64,000 nucleotides of DNA from GCA-003244245 sp050700115 (GTDB lineage: Bacteria > Actinomycetota > Actinomycetes > Mycobacteriales > Pseudonocardiaceae), in the NCBI GenBank assembly GCA_050700115.1, contig JBOHGG010000021.1, forward strand, positions 1 to 64,000. Direction: 5' to 3'. The notes beneath the pieces were generated by a model. It made no database searches. It was given only the letters and a program-made list of their open reading frames with translations, and was not told where the DNA came from. Of this stretch, positions 17,693 to 26,730 are shown one piece after another (position 1 is the first letter of the stretch; the number at the start of each line of letters is the position of its first letter). The position numbers were made by a program, and so were the translations under genes.

Positions 17693-17907
17693 GCAGAGAG
17701 GTGCAGATCGACTGTAGTGACCACCGGCCGGCTGAAGTGATCGGGTACAGGGGCGTCCTCGAACCACAGTTCCAGCGCCTCGGTCACCATCGCCAGTGCC
17801 TCTGCCTGCGTATCGCCGAAGCTGGAGATGTCGACCTCGAGGCACTGAGCGACGAAACGATCGTCCTCACGGCTGACCACAACGGTCACACTCAGCTGTG
17901 CGCTCAT
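17689..17907 (-). CDS. hicB: HicB-type antitoxin
   Basis: The 72-residue protein has the degraded RNase H-like HicB fold: VVVSREDDRFVAQCLEVDIS and SFGDTQAEALAMVTEALELW are characteristic. No C-terminal helix-turn-helix is present, so this is the short form and autoregulation may depend on the complex. It starts at ATG 17907 and is followed directly by hicA. Apparently intact, one of few live toxin-antitoxin pairs in the left part of the window. Confidence 0.85.
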   Translation of the reverse strand: MSAQLSVTVVVSREDDRFVAQCLEVDISSFGDTQAEALAMVTEALELWFEDAPVPDHFSRPVVTTVDLHLSA

Positions 17908-18601
17908 GCTGCTGATCCCTTCGTCTACTGCCTGTTAGTCTGCCTCAACTCGGCGGTGCGTTCAGAAGTGGCTCATGACAAAGTTGCCCGCGGTCTTCCT
18001 CTGGGACGGCTCCGAGTCGTCCGCAGGAGATAGTGTCGTTTCCCGCGCTCGTGGCGCACATTCTTGAACGACCATGGTGCCCCCGGCAAGAGACCGAACT
18101 GTTCCAAGGAACCCCTTGCACGTGTCTTGATCTGGGGTTTTGGTGATTCGTAGGGTTCACCTGGAACCTCATGTGGACGGGGCGCTGGATTCGAACCTGC
18201 GCGCTCGTGCGGTGTGGTTGGCGATGGTCGTCGCGGGTTGTGAGGTGGGGTCAGCCCACCGCTTGTCACCTGAGAGGTGACGCGACGGCTTCGAGTCGCC
18301 AGGGTTGTGTTCGCGGCCCGCTGGTCCATTCACGGTGTTGACCGCCACTCTGGGTGAGAACGACCGCGTCAACCTGCGATGATCACCGTGGCTGGTTGGG
18401 GGCGTGATCGGTAGGTCGTTGTCGGCGGTGGTGTGCGACGCCGAGGTGAGGTTGTCCTGAGATAGGCGACGGCCCTTCCGCATGTCGTGGCGACACCCCG
18501 TGGTGGTGACCTGACCGGGTTGGACGCCGGCCCGATCATGAGTTGACAGCGCATCGGACACCAGGAGGGTGCACCAGTGAGCATGCCGCAGCGGTACCAC
18601 C
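17908..18601. other. Gene-free stretch containing a tRNA-like 15-mer
   Basis: I see no coding gene. The 15 bases at 18187-18201 (GGATTCGAACCTGCG) are identical and in the same orientation to the T-arm of tRNA-Arg at 20992-21006. The flanking bases do not fold into a tRNA, so this is not a tRNA gene but could be an attachment-site remnant. Confidence 0.45.
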
Positions 18602-18841
18602 GTGACCATGTCCAGGCTGGATCGCATCGTGTCGGACCCGGTGGTCTGTCATGGGCAACCGACGGTTCGTGGTCTGCGGTATCCCGTCGAGAACCTTCTC
18701 GAGCTCTTGTCATCGGGCATGGCGATCGAGGAAGTGCTCGCCGACTACCCGGACCTCGAGCGGGAGGATCTCCTCGCCGCGCTGGAGTTCGGCGCCCTTG
18801 CCTCGGGCCGTCGCCGGATGGTCCCTCTCGGCGCGGCGTGA
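18602..18841 (+). CDS. DUF433 antitoxin-like protein
   Basis: The 79-residue protein carries the DUF433 helix-turn-helix: ICHGQPTVRGLRYPVENLL-like sequence is seen as VVCHGQPTVRGLRYPVENLL, then IEEVLADYPDLEREDLLAAL. DUF433 proteins are usually paired with DUF5615 PIN-like nucleases as type II toxin-antitoxin systems, and such a gene follows with overlapping start (18838). GTG 18602 and ATG 18608 are both possible starts. The frame is intact, whereas the partner is broken. Confidence 0.75.
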   Translation: MTMSRLDRIVSDPVVCHGQPTVRGLRYPVENLLELLSSGMAIEEVLADYPDLEREDLLAALEFGALASGRRRMVPLGAA

Positions 18842-19200
18842 AGTTCCTCGTCGACGCTCAGCTGCCCGCCCGGCTCGCGCGGTTGCTGAGCAGTTCGGGC
18901 CACGATGCGCTGCATACGTTGGAGTTGCCTGACGGCAACCGCACGACCGATGCCCGAGTCGCTGAAGTTGCGGATGTTGGCGATCGAGTTGTGGTCACCA
19001 AGGATCGAGACTTCCGAGACAGCCACTTGTTGACAGGGTCCCCGCGTTGACTTCTGGTCGTCGCGACCGGCAACATCACCAACGATGCCTTGCTTACACT
19101 GTTCGCGAAAAACCTTGATGTGATCGTTGCAGCGATGGACGAGGGCGACTTCGTCGAGTTCAGCCCGGACGTGCTTGTCGTACGCCGGCGTCGTAGTGAT
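18838..19200 (+). pseudogene. DUF5615 PIN-like toxin with an internal TGA
   Basis: GTG 18838 starts VKFLVDAQLPARLARLLSSS with GHDALHTLELPDGN and VVVTKDRDFRDSHLL, the acidic PIN-like active site of DUF5615. TGA at 19048-19050 ends the frame, but the same frame continues with the normal C-terminus (VVATGNITNDALLTLFAKNL, EFSPDVLVVRRRR) to about 19200. The stop replaces a probable CGA (Arg) codon. Downstream the gene abuts an IS3 fragment. Confidence 0.75.
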
Positions 19201-19269
19201 GGATCGCCAGGGTGCCTTTGGCTTCAGCCGCGTTCGCCCCTCAGGCTGCAGAGCGCGCTTGCTTGCGCG

Positions 19270-19679
19270 ATCGCGGCTGAGGTCCAACGCGGTCCGGGTC
19301 TTCTTTAACTCGGCTTCGAGTTTCGCGTTCTGGGCCCGGAGCCGTTCCAACTCGGCGGCCTCCACCGAACCGAGGGCTTCGGCCGTTTGGCCGACCGCCG
19401 GGAATCAGCCGCCCCTTCCCACGCCCCTACATCACGGGCACGGGTCCACTCAATCACATGCGACGAATACAGACCCTCTCGGCGCAGGATCGCACCCTTC
19501 TCCCCATCCGGCGCATTCTCATACTCCGCGACAATCGCCAGCTTGTACTCCGGACTAAACGAACGACGCGACGGACGCGGCGACGGTCCCATCGCCGACC
19601 GCGGCCCCGACAGCGAGGACGACTCATCTCCTCCGCCACCGCCAGCCCCACCGCGACGCTCCTCCGTTGACACAAACAC
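19270..19679 (-). pseudogene. IS3-family transposase OrfA remnant
   Basis: RRSFSPEYKLAIVAEYENAP, DGEKGAILRREGLYSSHVIE and WTRARD are the helix-turn-helix of IS3-group OrfA proteins. The coiled-coil part AAELERLRAQNAKLEAELKK lies in the next frame, with the shift at the TCGGTTCGG near 19375. The sequence diverges near 19290 and no OrfB or terminal repeats are seen. A truncated, frameshifted insertion-sequence remnant. Confidence 0.75.
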
Positions 19680-19929
19680 CAGGATCTCCGATCACGCCCC
19701 TGCTGTGAACCGCTGGCACCAAACTGTCTCGCCAGATCCTGACAGAGAGGGCCGGATCGGGCCGATACGTCGGCCGGCTGCACCACCGGGTGGTGCACGA
19801 TGACGAGTCGGATCGATCCCGTTGACCAGCGGCCACGTCGTCCACGGTGCCCCTCGACCAGCGCGTCGGTGACGATCTGCGGCAGATCGCGCCAGGCGTC
19901 GGCGGAGATCGCGAACACCGCGCCCACCA

Positions 19930-20725
19930 TCAGCAGGGGGTTTGCTCGAGACGGTCGAGCAGGTGCTGGAACAGCTGTTGGCGTCCGGTTTGGTTGTTGG
20001 CTGCCGCGACAAACACCGCCTTGGTGTTCGTCTCGGCGGGACGCTCGGTCTCCATATAGGCGGCAACCGAGCCGAAGAACTGCGACGACACCGGGATAAG
20101 CCGCTGATGGCCACCCTTGCCGTTGGCAATGAACACCCGGCGTTGCCCGACTCGCAGATCCGCCAGCTGCAGGCCCAGCACCTCGCAGCGCCGTAATCTA
20201 CCGAGCACCATCGCCTGCGCCATCGCCCGGTCTCGGTGCGTGCGCAACGCCGCCAGCAGTGCGTCCACCTGCTCCGGTCCCAGAATCCGCGGCAGGGTCC
20301 TCGGGGTGCGGATCAGTGGAACACACCCTGGCGGGGACGGTGCCGTTCACGTCGTGTCGCCAATCCCCGCGGCACCGGTTGGCGCTGACATCACCACGAG
20401 CCAGCAAGTAGGCAAACAGCCCCGAGACGCTGGACAATCGGCGGCGCACTGTCCGCGCCGACAGACCCCCAGTCTTGTCCACCGCCCGCAGTCGGCGGCC
20501 GTCCGAGCCCGCCCGCTAAGCGATGATGAATCCCAGCACGTCCGCGCTGGTCACTTCGGTCGGCGGCTTACCAATCGCGCGAAAGAACACCATCAGGTCA
20601 TAAGCGGTAGCCAGCAGCGTATTGGTCCGTGCCCGCCCATGCACAAACCGCAGATAGTCATCCAGCGCCGAGGCGGCCAAGCGCACCACCGGATCACCAG
20701 ACGAATCAAACAGAACGCGTTAAAC
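19930..20725 (-). pseudogene. Tyrosine recombinase/integrase remnant
   Basis: Reading leftward from 20725: the SAM-like N-terminal domain (ASALDDYLRFVHGRARTNTL, AYDLMVFFRAIGKPPTEVTS), then TAG at about 20518-20520 where homologues have a codon, then GGLSARTVRRRLSSVSGLFA. A frameshift follows near 20385, after which comes the start of the catalytic domain (MVLGRLRRCEVLGLQLADLR, GKGGHQRLIPVS). The catalytic HxxR...H...Y half is missing. It is therefore inactive. It lies 255 bp from the 3' end of tRNA-Arg, the usual place for such integrases. Confidence 0.75.
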
Positions 20726-20980
20726 ACACGGTGAAATCAGTCATGCGGAATCCTCCCTCTCCACGGATGACGGACCCGGAAGGCACGTCGGCGTGTCCGT
20801 GAAGATCACCCGTATATCAAGCAGAAGAGGCGTTCCTCCTACGCAACACACTAGAAACGATCTTGCTACGTGTCACAATCCGTGCATCAGCTTTGACTCT
20901 TGTGACCCACAGTTCGAGTCTCGCACCACTGAGCGCACCACGAACGGGCAGCTCAGGGCCGGTTTATGGCTCTGGCGGGG

Positions 20981-21053
20981 TGCCCCCGGCAGGATTCGAA
21001 CCTGCGACACACGGTTTAGGAAACCGATGCTCTATCCCCTGAGCTACGAGGGC
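20981..21053 (-). tRNA. tRNA-Arg (anticodon CCT)
   Basis: The minus strand reads a full cloverleaf: acceptor GCCCTCG, D-arm GCTCAGGGGATAGAGC, anticodon arm CGGTTTCCTAAACCG with CCT anticodon, T-arm CAGGTTCGAATCCTG and 3' CGGGGGCA (CCA is not encoded). It decodes AGG. Its 3' end faces the degraded accessory region on the left, and a 15-bp copy of the T-arm lies at 18187-18201. Confidence 0.95.
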
Positions 21054-21486
21054 CTAGCTTGTACGTTTGCCCAGGATGGCGGGCGAGTCTCGCTCCGTTG
21101 GGCTCGGGCTGGCTACCTCGCTCCCGACGGCCTGTCCCGCACCTGCGCCGCGTGCCGTGTGGTCGTTCTGACCGCCGTCCCGACACGCGGGGCCGATTGT
21201 ACGGCCGGTGGTGCCGGGACAAGGGTCGGAGGTCGCATAGCTCGGCGCGGCAGCTGAACCACATCAGGCAGCAGGCGCCGCGCCCGCGCACAGATCCTTG
21301 AGTGGGGCTGGACCGGTTGGCATGTCAGAGGAACGGGATCTGCACCGCTCGGAGCAGCACCACCCGGGTCGCTGCGTCGATGTTGCGGCCTGGCCTGGCA
21401 GGGGTAGCCACATCGGAGCATGATGTACGCATGGAGGGACTCTCTTAACCAACGGTCCTCACCGGCGCGCGATCGTTCCCGGGCCG
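21054..21486. other. Intergenic stretch right of tRNA-Arg
   Basis: No gene that I can support. It must contain the tRNA-Arg promoter (minus strand) and that of the SOD-like lipoprotein gene (plus strand). Confidence 0.35.
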
Positions 21487-22110
21487 ATGTCGTGGCGGCT
21501 TGTCTGCGCCGTCGCCTGCGCCGTCGTGGCGTTCATGCCGATTGGTTGCGCGCAGCGGGGGCTTGCGGACATGCCCGCAGTGACACCCGCTGTGGCCAGC
21601 GGCGTGGCACCGGCGGTGGCGTTGTATGGCAGTGGGAGGCTTGCTGCACCAAATCCAGTGGAGACTGCGGTCACCTACAACCCGGCGGCGGCACCGATCG
21701 GCGCGGCATTGGCGGCCACGATGACTCCGTCGGCCAACTCCACCGTGGCGGAGTTGGTGGTCTCTGGGCTGCTGCCCAACCGGGGTTACGCGGTGCACGC
21801 GCACACCAGGGTCTGTGGTGCCACTGGCGAGGCCGCCGGGCCGCACTACCAGAATCGGATTGATCCCGCGGCGACGCCGCAAGCTCCATCGACCGACCCG
21901 GAGTATGCGAATCCGAGCAACGAGATTTGGCTGGATGTGCGCACTGACGCGGCCGGCTCGGGGACGTCGCAGACCACGGTGCCCTTCCTGTTCACCGAAC
22001 GGGCACCAGGATCGATCGTGGTGCACGAGGCGATGGCGACCGCAACGCAGCGGGGCCAGGCAGGTCAGGCCGGGGCACGGCTCGCCTGCCTGGTCCTGTC
22101 CCGCCGGTGA
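21487..22110 (+). CDS. sodC: Superoxide dismutase (Cu/Zn) family lipoprotein
   Basis: ATG 21487 opens a lipoprotein signal (WRLVCAVACAVVAFMPIGC; lipobox MPIGC). The 207-residue product has the SodC-like fold with LPNRGYAVHAHTRVCGATGE, GPHYQNRIDP, NEIWLDVRTDAAGSG and APGSIVVHE. Metal-ligand candidates are the His of AHT, GPH and VVHE. The spacing is that of actinomycete SOD-family lipoproteins, in which some copper ligands are poorly conserved, so catalytic activity is not assured. Located at the cell surface, near the envelope-stress system mprAB. Confidence 0.78.
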   Translation: MSWRLVCAVACAVVAFMPIGCAQRGLADMPAVTPAVASGVAPAVALYGSGRLAAPNPVETAVTYNPAAAPIGAALAATMTPSANSTVAELVVSGLLPNRGYAVHAHTRVCGATGEAAGPHYQNRIDPAATPQAPSTDPEYANPSNEIWLDVRTDAAGSGTSQTTVPFLFTERAPGSIVVHEAMATATQRGQAGQAGARLACLVLSRR

Positions 22111-22241
22111 CTGCAGGGCCGCTGGACTCGTTGGCCTGGATGCGTGGCGCGCGATGCTATCCAGGCTTTAGTTACAGGTGATTATCGGCATTCGTGCTAA
22201 GACACCGGGGGGTTCAGGCATACCAGCTGGGCCAGTCCGGC

Positions 22242-22769
22242 CTATTCGCAGGCAACGCCGTCGTTGTCCCGGTCGAGCCCGGACCGGTATCCCGGGTCAC
22301 CTTTGTGCAGGGGCGCTGCGCCGGCGGCCCGTGCTGCGGAGCAGTTGGCGAAATAGGTCGACTCACTCGAGCCATTGGAACTCGACTTGCCGGAATCCGC
22401 GCTGCTCGAGCCTGAATGACCGCTGTAGGGCTCGCAGGCGACACCGTCGTTGTCGCGGTCGAGCCCGGACCGGTAGCCGGCCTCGCCCCGCTGCAGAGGC
22501 GCAGCTCCGGCGGACCGTGCTGCAGTGCAGTTGGCGTAGTGCACCGATCCGCTGGTGACGAGAGGTGACGTGGCAGGCGGTGGTGTCACCGCGGAGGGTG
22601 CCGGGGTGCTTATGTAGTTCGCGTCTGGCGTCCGGTTTGGTGGCTCGTCGGTGTACGGTGCCGTAGTCGTTTCAATTGCCGCAGTTGGTGCTGAGGCACT
22701 GCTCGTACACCCACTCAGCAAAGCGAGGGGGACCACGACCAAGGCGGCAGCAGTGGCGAGTGTCTTCAT
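22242..22769 (-). CDS. Lipoprotein with two Excalibur calcium-binding domains
   Basis: ATG 22769 is preferred (GGGAGC 6 bases upstream) and gives a lipoprotein signal with lipobox LLSGC. After a Thr/Pro-rich linker come two Excalibur domains, each with NC.AAR.AGAAPL..G..GYRSG and the EF-hand-like loop LDRDNDGVACE (the second ends the protein). They are separated by a Ser/Gly linker. The two copies are also similar at DNA level, pointing to internal duplication. Excalibur domains bind calcium in extracellular proteins. Function unknown. Confidence 0.88.
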   Translation of the reverse strand: MKTLATAAALVVVPLALLSGCTSSASAPTAAIETTTAPYTDEPPNRTPDANYISTPAPSAVTPPPATSPLVTSGSVHYANCTAARSAGAAPLQRGEAGYRSGLDRDNDGVACEPYSGHSGSSSADSGKSSSNGSSESTYFANCSAARAAGAAPLHKGDPGYRSGLDRDNDGVACE

Positions 22770-23112
22770 GGTAGCTCCCAAGATTGGTTAACTGCCTGTT
22801 AATCGTGACTGACCGTCTGCCGTTACCGCCAGCTGCCACCGGTTCCCGGCAGGGGCGCCGGTAAGCCACGATGTAACGGATTTCCCGCGGGCTGCGATAA
22901 TTTCTCGCGCGATGATGCCCCATGGCTCAAAGCCTCTTTCCACCGAATGGCGATGCTCGACGGGGGTCAGTGCGATCTCGGCGGAGTGGAGACGAGGTCG
23001 CAAGGCCTCACTGTTCCGCGGAACCTTCCCGGTGTAGCTCGCCTGCGCGCCGCCGGTTCACCTGGTCCGGCCGTCTAAGGCCGCTCTCAGGCTGGGGGTC
23101 CACACTGGCCGC
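22770..23112. other. Intergenic region upstream of mprA
   Basis: No gene seen. It separates the divergent Excalibur lipoprotein and mprA genes and should hold both promoters. I could not identify an MprA box with confidence. Confidence 0.35.
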
Positions 23113-23802
23113 ATGCGCATCCTTGTGGTCGATGACGACCGGGCGGTCCGGGAGTCGTTGCGCCGGTCGTTGCAGTTCAACGGCTACGTCGTGCAGCTCG
23201 CCGGGGACGGCCAGCAGGCCATGGATGTGCTCGCCACGCAGCGACCGGACGCGATGGTCCTCGACGTGATGATGCCGAGGGTGGACGGTCTGGAAGTGTG
23301 CCGGCGGCTCCGCGGCAGCGGTGACGACCTGCCCATTCTGGTGCTCACCGCCCGGGACGCGGTCTCCGACCGGGTCGCCGGGCTGGATGCCGGCGCGGAC
23401 GACTACCTGCCCAAGCCGTTCGCGCTGGAGGAGCTGCTCGCCCGGTTGCGCGCGCTGCTGCGCAGGTCCCCGCCCGACGATGTCGCCGGCGCCAGCCCGA
23501 CACTGTCCTTTTCCGACCTCGTTCTCGACCAGGGCACCCGCGAGGTCGCTCGGGCGCAGCGCCGGATCAGCCTGACCCGCACCGAGTTCAGCCTGCTGGA
23601 GTTGTTCATGCGACACCCCCGGCAGGTACTCACGCGCGGCCGCATCCTGGAGGACGTCTGGGGCTACGATTTCCCCACCTCCGGCAACGCCCTGGAGGTC
23701 TACGTCGGGTACCTGCGGCGCAAGACCGAGGCGGCCGGCGAGCCGAGACTGATCCACACCATGCGGGGGGTGGGTTACGCGTTGCGGGAGACGCCCCCGT
23801 GA
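23113..23802 (+). CDS. mprA: MprA-type response regulator
   Basis: The 229-residue OmpR/PhoB-family regulator has a receiver domain with acidic pocket DDD (residues 7-9), phospho-acceptor Asp51 (VLDVMMP) and Lys101 (LPKPF), then a winged helix from about residue 135 (RTEFSLLELFMRHPRQVLTR, DVWGYDFPTSGNALEVYVGY). In mycobacteria MprA/MprB responds to envelope stress and controls sigE, sigB, pepD and itself. The next gene overlaps by 4 bases, and pepD and moaB2 follow as in M. tuberculosis, which is the main reason for the name. Confidence 0.9.
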   Translation: MRILVVDDDRAVRESLRRSLQFNGYVVQLAGDGQQAMDVLATQRPDAMVLDVMMPRVDGLEVCRRLRGSGDDLPILVLTARDAVSDRVAGLDAGADDYLPKPFALEELLARLRALLRRSPPDDVAGASPTLSFSDLVLDQGTREVARAQRRISLTRTEFSLLELFMRHPRQVLTRGRILEDVWGYDFPTSGNALEVYVGYLRRKTEAAGEPRLIHTMRGVGYALRETPP

Positions 23803-25193
23803 CCCAAGCAGTGACCCAGGCAGCCGACCCGAACTTCGGGAATCGGCGGATGTCGCTGCGCACCAGGGTCACCGCGCTCGCCGCGGTCTGCGTCGGCAGC
23901 GCCGTCGCGCTGGTGTCGCTGGCCGGCTTCTTCACGGTCCGCACCAGTCTCTATGACCAGCTCGACACCACACTGCTGCAGCGCGCCGATTCGCTGCGAA
24001 GCACGCTGGCCACCGCCGAGGAGCTCGGTGGCATACCGGACAGTTTCTTCAGCGCGGCCGACATCAGGGTTGGCCTGCTCAACGGCACCACTGGCCGTTA
24101 CGTGGTGGGCGGCAACCTGGAGCTGGGACCAGCCGAGCTCGCTGTAGCGCGAGGGGAGCAGGCCCAGTCGCTGCGCACCGACCAGGCGCGCGACCTACGC
24201 ATCGCCGCCGTGCCGGCGGCACCGGGCGCCGCCCTGGTGGTGGCCCAGGGACTGGACACCACCAGGAGCACGCTGTCCCGGCTCGGTCTGGTTCTCATCC
24301 TCGTCGGGGGAGCCGGCGTGCTGCTGGCGGCGGCCGCGGGCACCGCGGTGGCCCAGGGGGGGCTGCGCCCGGTACAGCGGCTGACCGAAGCGACCGAGCG
24401 GGTCGCTCGGACCGGTGACCTGCAACCGATCGCGATCTCCGGTGACGATGAGCTCGCCCGGCTCACCGGCAGCTTCAACAGCATGCTCGGCGCGCTGGCG
24501 GAGTCGCAGGAACGCCAGCGCAGGCTGGTCGCCGATGCCGGGCATGAGTTGCGCACCCCGCTCACATCGTTGCGCACCAACCTGGAGTTGCTGGCCGCCT
24601 CCGACCGCCCGGATGCTCCTTCGCTGTCCGAACAGGACCGCAACGAGATCGCCGCCGATGTGCGCGCCCAGGTGGAGGAACTGTCCACACTGGTCGGGGA
24701 CATCGTTGAGCTGGCCCGCGAGGACGCCCCGCAGGTGGTGCACGAACCGGTGGAGCTGCCAGAGGTCGTGGAGCGGGCGCTGGCCAGGGCGAGCCGCCGG
24801 GCACCGGGGATCCGCTTCGAGGTCGACCTGGCGCCGTGGAGCCTGCTCGGTGACGCCAACGCGTTGGAGCGCGCCGTGCTCAACCTCCTCGACAACGCCG
24901 CCAAGTGGAGCCCCAGCGACGCGACGGTGACCGTGCGGCTGGCGCCGACAGGCGACGGTACGGCCGCACTGGACGTGGCCGATGCCGGGCCGGGCATCGC
25001 CGAGTCCGACCTCCCCTACATCTTCGAGCGGTTCTACCGCGCACCAACCGCCCGCACCTTGCCCGGCTCGGGGCTGGGACTGGCCATCGTGGCACAGGTA
25101 GCAGCCCGCCATGGCGGTAAGGTGCGAGCTAGCCCAAGCCCGGCGGGCGGCGCGCTGATGACCCTCGAACTGCCCGGTCGACCATCCACATGA
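23799..25193 (+). CDS. mprB: MprB-type sensor histidine kinase
   Basis: The 464-residue protein starts at GTG 23799 overlapping mprA. Two transmembrane helices (about residues 24-46 and 163-185) enclose an extracytoplasmic sensor of about 115 residues. HAMP follows, then the H-box DAGHELRTPLTSLRTNLELL (His249), the N-box (LLDNAAKWSP), and G-boxes (DAGPGI, GSGLGL). It phosphorylates MprA in response to envelope stress. The order mprA-mprB-pepD matches mycobacteria. Confidence 0.9.
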   Translation: MTQAVTQAADPNFGNRRMSLRTRVTALAAVCVGSAVALVSLAGFFTVRTSLYDQLDTTLLQRADSLRSTLATAEELGGIPDSFFSAADIRVGLLNGTTGRYVVGGNLELGPAELAVARGEQAQSLRTDQARDLRIAAVPAAPGAALVVAQGLDTTRSTLSRLGLVLILVGGAGVLLAAAAGTAVAQGGLRPVQRLTEATERVARTGDLQPIAISGDDELARLTGSFNSMLGALAESQERQRRLVADAGHELRTPLTSLRTNLELLAASDRPDAPSLSEQDRNEIAADVRAQVEELSTLVGDIVELAREDAPQVVHEPVELPEVVERALARASRRAPGIRFEVDLAPWSLLGDANALERAVLNLLDNAAKWSPSDATVTVRLAPTGDGTAALDVADAGPGIAESDLPYIFERFYRAPTARTLPGSGLGLAIVAQVAARHGGKVRASPSPAGGALMTLELPGRPST

Positions 25194-25246
25194 CACCCCT
25201 AGGGGCCTCACATGGACATCTCAGAAAACCAGTACACCCTAGAGAC

Positions 25247-26629
25247 ATGACCGACGAGACGCAGCGACCTGGCGACCCTGAGGGACCTGTGCCCGGGTCG
25301 AGGCGACCCGACGAGCCGACCTGGGGTGCGCACCCCGATCGCTCCTGGCCGGGCCCTGGTCAACCAGGGCCGTCCTGGCAGCAGGGGCAGAGCTCAGCAT
25401 CGGGCTGGAACAGGCCTTACGGTGCCTCGCCGCCTTACGACAACGCTCCCACCGAGGTCTGGGCGGCCCAGGGCGGCGGCGCGTCACCGCCTACCGCGCC
25501 GATCGGCATGCCACCACCAGGCGCTCCCGGTCCGCGCCGCGGCGGGCTCGTCAGGGGCGCCGTGGCGCTGGCTCTGGTTGTGGGGCTGGCGGCGGGAGGC
25601 GTCGGTGGCGTCGTCGGCTACCAGTTGGCGGGTACCGGATCCGGCGGGATCAGCGCGCTGGACCAGCCCGTGCCGGGAGCCCAGTCGGTCGCGAACCTGC
25701 CAGGCGGCTCGGTCGAGCAGGTGGCACAGAAGGTGACATCCAGTGTGGTCCAGCTCAGGGTGCGCGGCCCTCAGGCGTCCGGCGAGGGTAGCGGGATCGT
25801 GCTCAGCGCCGACGGCCTGATCCTGACCAACAACCATGTCGTGGCGCCGGCCGTGGCCGGCGGCGAGCTCGTCGCAGTCTTGCAGGACGGCCGCTCCGCG
25901 CCGGTCGAGGTCGTCGGTCGGGCGCCTTCCTTTGACCTCGCGGTGGTGCGGACGCAGGGTCTCAACGGCCTGACCCAAGCCCAGCTAGGGAGCTCGCAGA
26001 ACGTCCGGGTCGGCCAGGAAGTGGTGGCGATCGGTTCGCCGCTGGGCCTGTCCGGCACTGTGACCAGCGGTATCGTCAGCGCGGTGAACCGTCCGGTGCG
26101 GGCCGGCGGCGACCGCAGCGGCCAGGACACCGTACTCGACGCGATCCAGACCGACGCCGCGATCAACCCCGGCAACTCCGGTGGCCCGCTGACCGACATG
26201 CAGGGTCGCGTGATCGGCATCAACACCGCCATCGCCTCGCTCGGCCTCGGTGATGGGCAGGCCGGCTCGATCGGGCTGGGCTTCGCGATCCCGATTGACC
26301 AGGCCAGACGGATCGCCAACGAGCTCGTTCGCACCGGTGAGGCAACCCAAGCCATCCTTGGGGTGAGCGTTCCCGCTGGGCGGGCGGAGAACGGCGCAGC
26401 GGTGGTTCAGCAGATCGTGCCCGGTGGCGCCGCTGCTGCTGCCGGGATCAAGGCCGGCGAGATGATCACCAAGTTGAACGACCGGGTGATCGACAGCGGA
26501 GACGCGCTGGTCGCGGCGATCCGCTCGCAAGACCCCGGTTCCCAGACCACGATTACCGTCAAGAACCCGGCCGGGGACACCCGGGAGGTCCAGGTCACCC
26601 TCGGCAGCCAGCAGGTCGGCGCCCGTTGA
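25247..26629 (+). CDS. pepD: PepD/HtrA-type membrane-anchored serine protease with PDZ domain
   Basis: ATG 25247 gives 460 residues; an upstream ATG at 25190 overlapping mprB is in frame but less likely. Residues 1-98 are a Pro/Gly/Trp-rich cytoplasmic tail, 101-127 one transmembrane helix, about 150-350 a trypsin-like domain with catalytic His197 (TNNHVV), Asp230 (SFDLAVV) and Ser311 (GNSGGP), and 365-460 a PDZ domain. The protein is a periplasmic-side chaperone-protease. In mycobacteria PepD is under MprA control and linked to SigE signalling. Sits directly after mprB. Confidence 0.9.
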   Translation: MTDETQRPGDPEGPVPGSRRPDEPTWGAHPDRSWPGPGQPGPSWQQGQSSASGWNRPYGASPPYDNAPTEVWAAQGGGASPPTAPIGMPPPGAPGPRRGGLVRGAVALALVVGLAAGGVGGVVGYQLAGTGSGGISALDQPVPGAQSVANLPGGSVEQVAQKVTSSVVQLRVRGPQASGEGSGIVLSADGLILTNNHVVAPAVAGGELVAVLQDGRSAPVEVVGRAPSFDLAVVRTQGLNGLTQAQLGSSQNVRVGQEVVAIGSPLGLSGTVTSGIVSAVNRPVRAGGDRSGQDTVLDAIQTDAAINPGNSGGPLTDMQGRVIGINTAIASLGLGDGQAGSIGLGFAIPIDQARRIANELVRTGEATQAILGVSVPAGRAENGAAVVQQIVPGGAAAAAGIKAGEMITKLNDRVIDSGDALVAAIRSQDPGSQTTITVKNPAGDTREVQVTLGSQQVGAR

Positions 26630-26730
26630 TCCGGGGAGTCGGTAGGGCGCAGAGAACCTCGACAGCCACCAGGGCCAGTACCGCCGGACCTGGTTCTCGG
26701 CGTGGATGGCGCCCGGCTACGGTGCTCGTC

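Noticed and set aside
18170..18300. Possible tRNA gene around the GGATTCGAACCTGCG sequence
   Set aside because: Only a T-arm-like 15-mer is present. No matching acceptor stem, D-arm or anticodon arm can be built from the flanks on either strand.
19454..19930. 158-residue minus-strand frame between the IS3 and integrase remnants
   Set aside because: The first 35 residues look protein-like, but the rest is Arg-rich antisense of the IS3 region and no family is recognised.
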